From positions 1,984,001 through 2,048,000 of the forward strand of contig NZ_CP048437.1 in the NCBI RefSeq assembly GCF_010509575.1: 64,000 nt of DNA. Reading direction: 5' to 3'. Each line of letters starts with the position of its first letter. The stretch's first letter is position 1. The translations under genes and the position numbers were made by a program. Below the pieces are notes generated by a model. It had not been told where the DNA came from, made no database searches, and saw only the letters and a list, made by a program, of their open reading frames with translations. This document shows positions 25,499-33,310 of this stretch, piece after piece. The stretch is from Faecalibacterium duncaniae. GTDB lineage: Bacteria; Bacillota; Clostridia; Oscillospirales; Ruminococcaceae.

Positions 25499-27388
25499 TT
25501 ATTCGGCTGCGTTCAGCTGCGCCTTGTGGTATTGCAGGGTGTACAGCTGGTAGTAGCGGCCATGCCGGGCCAGCAGCTGCTGGTGGGTGCCCTGCTCCAG
25601 AATTTTACCGTGGGACAGCACGATGATGTTGTCCGCATGCTGGATGGTGGACAGCCGGTGGGCCACAATGAGCATGGTGCCCACGGTGCGCATCTTTTCC
25701 AGCGAATCCTGAATGAGCAGCTCCGTCTCGGTGTCGATGTTGGCGGTAGCCTCGTCCAGGATCATCACGCTGGGCTTATGGATGATGGTGCGGGCAAAGC
25801 TGAGCAGCTGCCGCTGCCCAGCGGAGAAGTTGTTGCCGCGCTCACGCACCTCTTCGTCCAGCCCGTGGTCCAGCTTGTTGATGAACTTGTCGGCATTGAC
25901 GTAGCGGCAGACCTCCATGATCTCGCTGTCGGGGATACCCTCTTCCCGCAGGACGATGTTGGAGCGGATGGTGCCCGAGAACAGGAACACGTCCTGCAGC
26001 ATCTGGCCGAAGTGCCTGCGCAGGGAGGAGATCTTGATCTTGCGGATGTCGATGCCGTCGATCAGGATCTGGCCCTTCTGGAACTCGTAGTTCCGGCAGA
26101 TCAGGGAGAGGATGGTGCTCTTGCCGGAGCCGGTGGAACCCACAAAGGCCACGGTCTGGCGGGCATCCACATGGAAGGAAACGCCCTGCAGCACCCACTC
26201 GCCGGGAACGTAGCTGAACCACACGTCCCGGAACTCGATCTCGCCCTTCACCTCGTTCAGCTCAATGGCATCGGGGGCATCCTGCATCCTGGGCTGGATG
26301 TCCATGATGGAGAACACCTTTTCTGCCGATGCCAGCGCCGACTGCAGCCAGTTGAACTGCTCGGCCAGGTTCTGGATGGGGGTGAAGAACTTGGAGATGT
26401 ACATATAAAAGGTGACGATAGTGCCGCTGGAAATGGTCTGCCCCAGAAAGCTGACGTTGTTCAGGTGACCCATGCCGCCCAGATAGAACAGGCACAGGAT
26501 CGAGCTGACATAGAGCATATACACCAGCGGACGGAACACGCTGAACACGAAGATCTGTTCCTGATTGGCCCGGGCCAGCTTCTGGCTCTTCTGGCGGAAG
26601 TCCTCCATCTTCTCGTCCTCCCGGCCAAAGATCTGGGTGACCTTGATGCCGGACAGGTTTTCGGACAGATAGGTATTGATATCGGTGGTCGCGTTCTTGA
26701 GCTTGCGGTTGGCGCGGCGGGAGAACTTGCGGAAGATGACCGTGAAGATCACGATGAAGGGCACAAAGCAGAGCACCATCAACGTCAGCTCGTAGTTCAG
26801 GCAGAGCATGGCCACCAGAATGCCCAGAATGACAAAGCTGTTCTTGGTCAGCTGGACCAAGAGGTTGGTGAACATCATGGAGATGGCGTTGGTATCGTTG
26901 GTCACACGGGTGACCAGCTTGCCCACCGGGATCTCGTTGAGCTGCTCGTGTGCCAAAGATTCAATGTGGCTGAACAGATCCTCGCGCAGATCGGAGATGA
27001 TGCGCTGACCCACCCGCTGCAGGATCACGGCCTGCAGGTAGGTGCTGCCCATGGAGAACACCAGCACGCCTGCATACACTGACACGCCCAGGAAGAGGGC
27101 GCGGAGTTCAAACTCCCCGGCCACCAGCTCCTCGATGCGGCCCACGATGAGGGGTGAAATGATATCGTAGGCAATGGAGAAGAGCATCAGCAGGCCCACG
27201 ATGAGGAATTTGCTCAGGTAGGGCCGGGCATAGCGGGCAAGGCGGCGCATGATCTCGCCGTCCTCCATGTTGCGCTCAAAGCCCATAGCGGTCTTTTTGT
27301 CCTTGGCGGCGGCATAAGCTGCCACCAGCAGGGCGGTGATCACGCCGATGACAGCGCCCACCAGAACCAACGGATTCAGATGCATCAT
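25499..27388 (-). CDS. ABC exporter half-transporter with intact Walker B (subunit 2)
   Basis: 629 residues. An extra N-terminal helix (MMHLNPLVLVGAVIGVITAL) precedes the six-helix membrane domain; the nucleotide-binding domain has Walker A GSTGSGKS and Walker B SVMILDEATAN. The signature NFSAGQRQ deviates from LSGGQ. With the upstream partner this forms a heterodimeric exporter of the BmrCD/LmrCD type, probably moving drugs or lipids outward. The stop of the partner overlaps this ATG (ATGA at 27385-27388). It is followed by a strong terminator, so it ends the operon. Confidence 0.93.
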   Translation of the reverse strand: MMHLNPLVLVGAVIGVITALLVAAYAAAKDKKTAMGFERNMEDGEIMRRLARYARPYLSKFLIVGLLMLFSIAYDIISPLIVGRIEELVAGEFELRALFLGVSVYAGVLVFSMGSTYLQAVILQRVGQRIISDLREDLFSHIESLAHEQLNEIPVGKLVTRVTNDTNAISMMFTNLLVQLTKNSFVILGILVAMLCLNYELTLMVLCFVPFIVIFTVIFRKFSRRANRKLKNATTDINTYLSENLSGIKVTQIFGREDEKMEDFRQKSQKLARANQEQIFVFSVFRPLVYMLYVSSILCLFYLGGMGHLNNVSFLGQTISSGTIVTFYMYISKFFTPIQNLAEQFNWLQSALASAEKVFSIMDIQPRMQDAPDAIELNEVKGEIEFRDVWFSYVPGEWVLQGVSFHVDARQTVAFVGSTGSGKSTILSLICRNYEFQKGQILIDGIDIRKIKISSLRRHFGQMLQDVFLFSGTIRSNIVLREEGIPDSEIMEVCRYVNADKFINKLDHGLDEEVRERGNNFSAGQRQLLSFARTIIHKPSVMILDEATANIDTETELLIQDSLEKMRTVGTMLIVAHRLSTIQHADNIIVLSHGKILEQGTHQQLLARHGRYYQLYTLQYHKAQLNAAE

Positions 27389-29169
27389 GCGTTTTCGCCT
27401 CCCTTCGTCTCATCCTCCAGCCGCTGCAGATCGACCATCCGGCGGTACTCCGGGCAGGAAGCATACAGCTGATCATGGGGGCCGACGGCTTCCACCCGGC
27501 CCTCGTTGAGGAAGATGATCTTGTCCAGCCGCTCCACCGTGGAAATGCGGTGGGCAATGAGCAGGGTGGTCTTGCCTGCCCGGCTGTTCTTGAGGTTGTC
27601 CAGAATGATCTTCTCGGTGCTGGTATCCACCGCCGAGACGGAGTCATCCAGGATCAGGATGGGCGCGTCCTTGAGCAGGGCGCGGGCGATGGAGATGCGC
27701 TGTTTCTGGCCGCCGGACACCGTCACGCCGCGTTCGCCCAGAACGGTCTCGTAGCCGTCCTTGAAATCCACGATATTATCCCGCACATCGGCCATGCTTG
27801 CCGCCCGCTCGATGTCCTCGGGGGTGGCATCGTCCACACCAAAGGCAATGTTGTGGGCGATGGTGTCCGAGAACAGGAAATTATCCTGCGGAACGTAGGC
27901 ACAGGCATTGCGCACCGAGTGGATGGAAAGGCTGTTCACATCCCTGCCGTCCACAAACAGGGTTCCGTCCGGCACATTATAGGTGCGCAGCAGCAGGTCC
28001 ACCAGGGCGGTCTTGCCCGCACCGGTCTTGCCCACGATGCCCACGCTCTCGCCGGGCGCGATGGTAAAGGAGATATCCCGCAGCACATCGTACTCGCCGT
28101 CCGGGTAGCGGAAGTTCAGGTGGCGGAACTCGATGCCGCCTTTGGGGTCGGTCAGGTCGGCCACGCCGGGGCGGTCGGCCACATCGATGGGGGCATCCAG
28201 CAGCTCGGTGATGCGGTTCAGGGAGGCCTTGCCGCGGCTGGTCTTTTCGATCAGCATGGACACAGCCATGATGGGCCAGACGATGGCCTCAAAGTAGCCG
28301 ATGTACTCCACCAGCTGGCCGGCGTTGAACCGGCCCTGATAGACCAGATAACCGCCGTAACCCAGAATGATGCAGACCACGGACTCCACGAACAGGGTCA
28401 CCAGCACCTCCAGCAGGGTGGCGATCTTCGTGTAGGTCACGTTGATCTCCTCGTTTTCCTTGTTCAGCTTCCGGAAGGCCTGCAGTTCCTTGTATTCCTT
28501 GACAAAGGCCTTGATGACCGCAATGCCGGAAAAGTTCTCCTGCGCGAAATCGGAAAGGCCGGAGAAGGCCTCCTGCCGCTCCTCCCAGCGCCGGGTCATC
28601 ACCTTGCTCATCTGGGTGCCGATGGCAAACATGAGCAGCGCCGGGATCAGGGCCAGCAGGGTCAGCCGCACGTCCATGGTCCACATCTTATAAAGAGCCA
28701 GCAGACCCAGGGTCAGCGCGTCGAAGAACATCAGCACGCCGTCGCCGAAGCACTCCTGAATGGTGTCCAGGTCGTTGGTGTACAGGCTCATCAGGTTGCC
28801 GACCTTGTTCACCTGATAGTACTGCTGGGACAGCCTGCGGCTGTGGTCGAACATCCGCTCCCGCAGGTCTGCCGCGACCCGCACCGCCGAGCCGAAGAAA
28901 CAGATGCGCCACAAAAAGCGCCCAATGACCATCAGCACCACGATCCAGATCATGGGCAGGCAGATGTGCTGCAGCAGCACCTCTTTGGTAAAGAGCAACG
29001 TCTCACCGTTCACCACCACCTGGCCAAGGTTCACCCCGTTGATGACCAGCCGGTAGAGCTGCGGGATCAAAAGCTGGATGTAATCCACCGTCAGCAGGGC
29101 GGCAAGGCCCAGCAGCAGTACGGGAGCATGCTTGAGGTAATACCGGTTGATGTACTTTCCGAATATCAC
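27385..29169 (-). CDS. ABC exporter half-transporter with degenerate Walker B (subunit 1)
   Basis: 594 residues. Six-helix exporter domain, then Walker A GKTGAGKTALV, canonical signature VSGGQKQRISIARAL and Walker B ILILDDSVSAVD, where aspartate replaces the catalytic glutamate. This complements subunit 2 in a heterodimer with one degenerate site. The start is taken as GTG 29169 (MIFGKYINRYYLKHAP): AAGGAGG lies about ten bases upstream, and the in-frame ATG further up (29217) falls before it. The gene lies directly behind the tRNA operon on the same strand, beyond a terminator. Confidence 0.9.
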   Translation of the reverse strand: MIFGKYINRYYLKHAPVLLLGLAALLTVDYIQLLIPQLYRLVINGVNLGQVVVNGETLLFTKEVLLQHICLPMIWIVVLMVIGRFLWRICFFGSAVRVAADLRERMFDHSRRLSQQYYQVNKVGNLMSLYTNDLDTIQECFGDGVLMFFDALTLGLLALYKMWTMDVRLTLLALIPALLMFAIGTQMSKVMTRRWEERQEAFSGLSDFAQENFSGIAVIKAFVKEYKELQAFRKLNKENEEINVTYTKIATLLEVLVTLFVESVVCIILGYGGYLVYQGRFNAGQLVEYIGYFEAIVWPIMAVSMLIEKTSRGKASLNRITELLDAPIDVADRPGVADLTDPKGGIEFRHLNFRYPDGEYDVLRDISFTIAPGESVGIVGKTGAGKTALVDLLLRTYNVPDGTLFVDGRDVNSLSIHSVRNACAYVPQDNFLFSDTIAHNIAFGVDDATPEDIERAASMADVRDNIVDFKDGYETVLGERGVTVSGGQKQRISIARALLKDAPILILDDSVSAVDTSTEKIILDNLKNSRAGKTTLLIAHRISTVERLDKIIFLNEGRVEAVGPHDQLYASCPEYRRMVDLQRLEDETKGGENA

Positions 29170-29215
29170 TGCGTTTTTCCCTCCTTTTCCAATTCCAAAA
29201 AAGCTTTCAATGTAC

Positions 29216-29261
29216 AAAAAAGCCGCTGCATCACACGACGAATCATGTTTTGCAGTGGCTT
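29216..29261 (-). terminator. Terminator of the five-tRNA operon
   Basis: Minus strand: AGCCACTGCA pairs with TGCAGCGGCT (one mismatch), followed by TTTTT, nine bases after the last tRNA. Confidence 0.7.
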
Positions 29262-29268
29262 GTTTGTC

Positions 29269-29344
29269 TGGAGCGGCCGACGAGGCTCGAACTCGCTACC
29301 TCCACCTTGGCAAGGTGGCGCTCTACCAGATGAGCTACGGCCGC
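29269..29344 (-). tRNA. tRNA-Gly (anticodon GCC), copy 2, CCA encoded
   Basis: Minus-strand acceptor GCGGCCG / CGGCCGC, anticodon loop CTTGCCAAG, T-arm GAGTTCGAGCCTC, discriminator T then encoded CCA. Identical to the copy at 29613-29688. Confidence 0.97.
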
Positions 29345-29352
29345 ATATAAAG

Positions 29353-29425
29353 TGCCTCCGATCGGAATCGAACCAATGACACGGGGATTTTCAGTCCCCT
29401 GCTCTACCGACTGAGCTACAGAGGC
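29353..29425 (-). tRNA. tRNA-Phe (anticodon GAA), CCA not encoded
   Basis: Minus-strand acceptor GCCTCTG / CGGAGGC (one G-T pair), anticodon loop ACTGAAAAT, T-arm TGGTTCGATTCCG. After discriminator A the DNA reads CT, so CCA must be added by the nucleotidyltransferase. Confidence 0.96.
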
Positions 29426-29453
29426 ATATAAGCTGCTTCCAGAGAAGCAGCAG

Positions 29454-29527
29454 CGACCCGGATCGGGCTCGAACCGACGACCCCCAGCGTGACAGGCTGG
29501 TGCTCTAACCAACTGAGCTACCGGGCC
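29454..29527 (-). tRNA. tRNA-Asp (anticodon GTC), CCA not encoded
   Basis: Minus-strand acceptor GGCCCGG / CCGGGTC (one G-T pair), D-arm TAGCTCAGTTGGTTAGAGC, anticodon loop CCTGTCACG, T-arm TCGGTTCGAGCCCGA, discriminator G followed by CTG, so no encoded CCA. Confidence 0.96.
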
Positions 29528-29530
29528 ACA

Positions 29531-29606
29531 TGGTGGAAGTTAACGGGCTCGAACCGCTGACCCTCTGCTTGTAAGGCAGATGCTCTCCCAGCTGAGCTAA
29601 ACTTCC
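29531..29606 (-). tRNA. tRNA-Val (anticodon TAC), CCA encoded
   Basis: Minus-strand acceptor GGAAGTT / AACTTCC, anticodon loop CCTTACAAG, T-arm GCGGTTCGAGCCCGT, discriminator A then CCA. Confidence 0.97.
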
Positions 29607-29612
29607 ACAAAA

Positions 29613-29688
29613 TGGAGCGGCCGACGAGGCTCGAACTCGCTACCTCCACCTTGGCAAGGTGGCGCTCTACCAGATGAGCTACGGCCGC
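29613..29688 (-). tRNA. tRNA-Gly (anticodon GCC), copy 1, CCA encoded
   Basis: First gene of the tRNA operon; sequence identical to 29269-29344 over all 76 bases, including the encoded CCA. Confidence 0.97.
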
Positions 29689-29734
29689 ACATTTCATGTG
29701 GTCTGCCGGGGTTTCGCTCCCGGCGACGTTGGCT

Positions 29735-29763
29735 ATTATAGCGTAAAACGCAGGCTTTGTCAA
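29735..29763 (-). promoter_or_regulatory. Promoter of the tRNA operon
   Basis: Minus strand: TTGACA (29763-29758), 17-base spacer, TATAAT (29740-29735). Perfect consensus, as expected for stable RNA genes. Confidence 0.9.
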
Positions 29764-29894
29764 CAACAAATTTCCAAAAAATCAGACTTTTTGCAAAACA
29801 CGCCTGTCTGCGCCTGTTTTTCAAAAACAAAGCCGAAACCGGAATGAAACCGAAATGTTTCAGCTTTGCGGCGGCAGACACAAAGAAAATTCGG

Positions 29895-29923
29895 TTGCGT
29901 TCCCTTCTTAAAGAGGTTATAAT
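29895..29923 (+). promoter_or_regulatory. Promoter of nfnAB
   Basis: TTGCGT at 29895-29900, 17-base spacer, TATAAT at 29918-29923. The 335-base space from the tRNA operon to nfnA holds this, the divergent tRNA promoter and the leader hairpin. Confidence 0.8.
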
Positions 29924-29940
29924 AAACTTGTCAAAAAGTT

Positions 29941-29992
29941 GCACAAAAACACGTCTGCTGTGCCGCGCGGGCGGGCAGACGTATTTTTGTGC
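29941..29992 (+). promoter_or_regulatory. 18-base-pair leader hairpin upstream of nfnA
   Basis: GCACAAAAACACGTCTGC (29941-29958) pairs with GCAGACGTATTTTTGTGC (29975-29992), one mismatch. The GC core is followed by five T, so it resembles a terminator. It lies about 11 bases after the expected transcript start and 32 bases before the nfnA ATG. Confidence 0.6.
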
Positions 29993-30023
29993 CGAGATTT
30001 TGCCAGAAAAAGGAGCAACCGCA

Positions 30024-30869
30024 ATGTACAAGATCACTGAAAAGGTCGCGCTGAACCCCACCGTGACAAAGATGGTCATTGAAGCCCCGCTCATTGCCAA
30101 AAAGGCAAAGCCGGGCCAGTTCATCATTGTGCGCCCGTTTGAGGACAGCGAGCGCATCCCCCTGACCGTGGCCGGTTACGACCGTGAAAAGGGCACTGTG
30201 GATATCATTTTCCAGATCGTGGGCGGCACCACCATGGAGCTGAACAGCCTGAACGCAGGCGACAGCGTCCATGACTTTGTGGGCCCCTTGGGCCGCGCCA
30301 CCGAGACCGAGGGCCTGAAAAAGGTCTGTGTTGTGGGCGGCGGCGTGGGCTGCGCCATCGCCCTGCCCATTGCCAAGGAGCTGCATGACCAGGGCTGCAC
30401 CGTCCACAGCGTCATCGGCTTCCGCAATAAGGATCTGCTCATCCTCGAGGACGAGTTCAACGCCTGCAGTGACGAGCTGCGCATTATGACCGATGACGGC
30501 AGCTACGGCACCAAGGGTGTGGTCACTGCCGCTCTGGACGAGCTGGTGGCCGCCGGCAACCAGTATGATCTGGTCATCACCATCGGCCCGCTGATCATGA
30601 TGAAATTCGTCGTCAAGACCTGCCAGAAGCACGGGCTGAAGAGCATTGTCTCCATGAACCCCATTATGATCGATGGCACCGGCATGTGCGGCGGCTGCCG
30701 CCTGACCGTGGGCGGCGAGACCAAGTTTGCCTGCGTGGACGGTCCCGACTTTGACGGTGACCTCGTCGATTTCGACGAAGCCATGGCCCGCGGCACCATG
30801 TACCGCCCCTTTGAGGCAAAGGCCCGCGAGAAGGCCTGCAATCTGTTCAAGACTGAGGAGGCAAAGTAA
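30024..30869 (+). CDS. nfnA: NfnA-type FAD/NAD-binding subunit (sulfide/dihydroorotate dehydrogenase-like)
   Basis: 281 residues of the ferredoxin-NADP reductase fold. An FAD-binding barrel includes PGQFIIVRPFEDSERIPLTV; the nucleotide-binding part has VCVVGGGVGCAIALPIAK. The C-terminal cluster GMCGGCRLTVGGETKFAC supplies cysteines for a [2Fe-2S] centre as in PyrK and NfnA. With the next gene it probably forms an NADH-dependent reduced ferredoxin:NADP+ oxidoreductase, which bifurcates electrons between ferredoxin, NADH and NADPH in anaerobes. AAGGAG precedes the ATG. The two genes are separated by one base. Leader hairpin suggests transcript-level control. Confidence 0.9.
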   Translation: MYKITEKVALNPTVTKMVIEAPLIAKKAKPGQFIIVRPFEDSERIPLTVAGYDREKGTVDIIFQIVGGTTMELNSLNAGDSVHDFVGPLGRATETEGLKKVCVVGGGVGCAIALPIAKELHDQGCTVHSVIGFRNKDLLILEDEFNACSDELRIMTDDGSYGTKGVVTAALDELVAAGNQYDLVITIGPLIMMKFVVKTCQKHGLKSIVSMNPIMIDGTGMCGGCRLTVGGETKFACVDGPDFDGDLVDFDEAMARGTMYRPFEAKAREKACNLFKTEEAK

Positions 30870-30870
30870 G

Positions 30871-32265
30871 ATGGCTTTCAATATGGATCCCAAAAAGTGC
30901 CCCATGCCCACCCAGGACCCCAACGTCCGCAACAAGAACTTTGAGGAAGTTGCACTGGGCTATACCGAAGAGATGGCCGTGAACGAGGCAAAGCGCTGCA
31001 TCCACTGCAAGAATAAGCCCTGCCAGACCGGCTGCCCCGTGGGCATCGATATCCCCGAGTTCATCGGTCATGTGGCCGAGGGCGACTTTGAAGCCGCCTA
31101 TCAGGTCATTGCCCGCTCCTCCTCCCTGCCCGCCGTCTGCGGCCGTGTCTGCCCCCAGGAGAGCCAGTGCGAGGGCAAGTGCACCCGCGGCATCAAGAAC
31201 GAGCCCGTGGGCATCGGCCGCCTGGAGCGCTTTGTGGCCGACTGGCACCGTGAAAATGTCCACACCGCCCCCATCGTGCCCGCATGGAACGGCCACAAGG
31301 TCGCCATCATCGGCGCTGGCCCTGCCGGTCTGACTGCCGCAGGCGATCTGGCCAAGCTGGGCTATAAGGTCACCGTCTACGAGGCCCTGCATGTGGCCGG
31401 CGGCGTGCTGATGTACGGCATCCCCGAGTTCCGTCTGCCCAAGGCCATCGTGCAGCAGGAGATCGACGGCCTGAAGAAGATGGGCGTAGATTTTGAGTGC
31501 AACATGGTCATCGGCAAGGTGCTGACCATCGACGAGCTGATGGACGAGTACGGCTACGAGGCCGTGTTCGTTGGCTCCGGTGCCGGTCTGCCCCGCTTCA
31601 TGGGCATCCCCGGCGAGAGCCTGAAGGGCGTGTACTCCGCCAACGAGTTCCTGACCCGCTCCAACCTGATGAAGGCCTACCTGCCCACCAGCAAGACCCC
31701 CATCCGCACCGGCAAAAAGGTGGCCGTTGTGGGCGGCGGCAACGTGGCCATGGATGCTGCCCGCAGCGCCCTGCGTCTGGGTGCTGAGACTGTGTACATC
31801 GTCTACCGCCGCGGCATGGCCGAGCTGCCTGCCCGTAAGGAGGAGGTCGAGCACGCCGAGGAAGAGGGCATCATCTTCAAGACCCTGTGCAACCCTGTGG
31901 AGATCCACGCCAACGACGAAGGCTTCGTCAAGTCCATCACCTGCATTGAGATGGAGCTGGGTGAGCCCGACGCTTCCGGCCGCCGCCGCCCCATCGAGAA
32001 GAAGGGCAGCGAATTCACCATGGATGTGGACACCGTGATCATGAGCCTGGGCACCAGCCCCAACCCCCTGATCCGCTCCACCACTCCCGGCCTGGAGACC
32101 AACAAGCACGGCTGCATCGTCACCGAGGGTGACGAGGGCAAGACCAGCCGTGAGGGCGTGTACGCCGGCGGCGATGCCGTGACCGGTGCCGCCACCGTCA
32201 TCAAGGCCATGGGTGCCGGTAAGGCAGCCGCCAAGGCCATGGACGAGTACATCCAGAATAAGTAA
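30871..32265 (+). CDS. nfnB: NfnB/GltA-like NADPH-dependent oxidoreductase subunit
   Basis: 464 residues, the size of the glutamate synthase small-subunit/NfnB family. An N-terminal iron-sulfur region with CIHCKNKPCQTGCPVGIDIP and further cysteines (CGRVCPQESQCEGKC) holds two [4Fe-4S] clusters. An FAD-binding GxGxxG follows (VAIIGAGPAGLTAAGDLAK), and an NADPH-binding site (VAVVGGGNVAMDAARSALRL). Standing next to the PyrK-like subunit and not next to a large glutamate synthase gene, it is better read as NfnB than as GltD. Genome pipelines commonly label it gltA. Confidence 0.9.
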   Translation: MAFNMDPKKCPMPTQDPNVRNKNFEEVALGYTEEMAVNEAKRCIHCKNKPCQTGCPVGIDIPEFIGHVAEGDFEAAYQVIARSSSLPAVCGRVCPQESQCEGKCTRGIKNEPVGIGRLERFVADWHRENVHTAPIVPAWNGHKVAIIGAGPAGLTAAGDLAKLGYKVTVYEALHVAGGVLMYGIPEFRLPKAIVQQEIDGLKKMGVDFECNMVIGKVLTIDELMDEYGYEAVFVGSGAGLPRFMGIPGESLKGVYSANEFLTRSNLMKAYLPTSKTPIRTGKKVAVVGGGNVAMDAARSALRLGAETVYIVYRRGMAELPARKEEVEHAEEEGIIFKTLCNPVEIHANDEGFVKSITCIEMELGEPDASGRRRPIEKKGSEFTMDVDTVIMSLGTSPNPLIRSTTPGLETNKHGCIVTEGDEGKTSREGVYAGGDAVTGAATVIKAMGAGKAAAKAMDEYIQNK

Positions 32266-32341
32266 CCGTGATCCCTGGCTCCCCTATTAGGAGAGCTCCG
32301 CAAGGCGCTGGCACAGCCAGACCGAAGCGGTGAGAGATTCA

Positions 32342-32375
32342 GCCGACATTCCATTGTGGAGTGTCGGCCTTTTTG
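32342..32375 (+). terminator. Terminator of nfnAB
   Basis: GCCGACATTCCA pairs with TGGAGTGTCGGC around TTG, followed by a T-run, about 75 bases after the stop. The space between holds a degraded repeat (see findings). Confidence 0.8.
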
Positions 32376-32447
32376 TTGTATCCCACTCTTTATGCATCCT
32401 GCCCAAAAAACAGAGCAATATTTTGTCGCTCAAACTTGGCGGAATCT

Positions 32448-32464
32448 GATTGATTTTGACTGAA
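32448..32464 (+). promoter_or_regulatory. FruR operator, upstream copy
   Basis: TGATTGATTTTGACTGA overlaps the -35 region. Inside it the TGATTGA unit repeats imperfectly, as in DeoR-family sites. Confidence 0.6.
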
Positions 32465-32477
32465 ATTTTGCTATAAT
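32450..32477 (+). promoter_or_regulatory. Promoter of the fructose operon
   Basis: TTGATT at 32450-32455, 16-base spacer, TATAAT at 32472-32477. Confidence 0.75.
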
Positions 32478-32508
32478 AAGGGTACAAGGCGGTCAGAACC
32501 CGCCAATG

Positions 32509-32525
32509 TCAATCAAAATCAATCA
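32509..32525 (-). promoter_or_regulatory. FruR operator, downstream copy in inverted orientation
   Basis: TCAATCAAAATCAATCA is the reverse complement of TGATTGATTTTGATTGA, one base different from the upstream copy. Centres are 61 bases apart, close to six helical turns. Confidence 0.6.
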
Positions 32526-32554
32526 TATAAATCGAACAAGGGGGAATGTTCCCG

Positions 32555-33310
32555 ATGCTGGCAGAAGAACGATTCAGCCTGATTTTGGATCTGCTGGCGC
32601 GGCAGCGCACCGCCACCGTGCAGGAGTTGTGCGAGGCGTTGAATGCAAGCGAATCCACCATCCGGCGCGACCTGAACGAGCTGGACAAGCTGGGCAAACT
32701 GAACAAGGTGCACGGCGGGGCCACCCTGCCGGACAGCCCCTTCCGCACCGACGAGCCTACCATGGCCGCCAAGGAAGAGCTGGCCGTCAGTCAGAAGCAG
32801 AGCATCGCCCAGGCGGCGGCAGAACTGATCCTGCCGGAAGATTTCATCTATCTGGATGCAGGCTCCAGCACGCTGGCTCTGGCACGGGCGCTGAGCGGCC
32901 CGGCCCTGAACGCCAGCTATGTGACCAACGGCGTGGCCCACGCCCGCCTGCTGGCCCAGAAAGGCTGCCGGGTGTTCCTGCCCGGCGGGCTGCTGCGGCC
33001 CCAGACCGAGGCCATCATCGGGGCGGCTGCGCTGACTGCCATCCAGCAGTACAATTTCACCAAAGCCTTCATGGGAGCCAATGGCGTGGCGCTGGGTTCC
33101 GGCTTTACCACCCCAGACCCCGAGGAGGCAGCCGTCAAGGCTGCGGCTCTCCACCGGGCGCGGGAAGCGTGGTTCCTGGTGGACGACACCAAATTCGCGC
33201 AGGTCTACCCCGCCGTCATCTGTGATCTGCACAGCGGTGCCATCCTGACGAACCGGTGCCCCAACCCCAAATACCGGCAATACACTCTGATAAAGGAGAC
33301 CGAGGTATGA
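32555..33310 (+). CDS. fruR: DeoR family regulator of the fructose operon
   Basis: 251 residues. An N-terminal DeoR helix-turn-helix (MLAEERFSLILDLLARQRTA; STIRRDLNELDKLGKL) is followed by a sugar-phosphate sensor domain of the DeoRC type (EAIIGAAALTAIQQYNFTKA). It should repress the operon until fructose 1-phosphate binds. The ATG at 32555 is chosen over 32546 because the AGGGGGA site is ten bases from it and only a base or two from the earlier one, and because DeoR proteins normally begin MLxEER. Its stop overlaps the fruK start (ATGA). Confidence 0.93.
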   Translation: MLAEERFSLILDLLARQRTATVQELCEALNASESTIRRDLNELDKLGKLNKVHGGATLPDSPFRTDEPTMAAKEELAVSQKQSIAQAAAELILPEDFIYLDAGSSTLALARALSGPALNASYVTNGVAHARLLAQKGCRVFLPGGLLRPQTEAIIGAAALTAIQQYNFTKAFMGANGVALGSGFTTPDPEEAAVKAAALHRAREAWFLVDDTKFAQVYPAVICDLHSGAILTNRCPNPKYRQYTLIKETEV

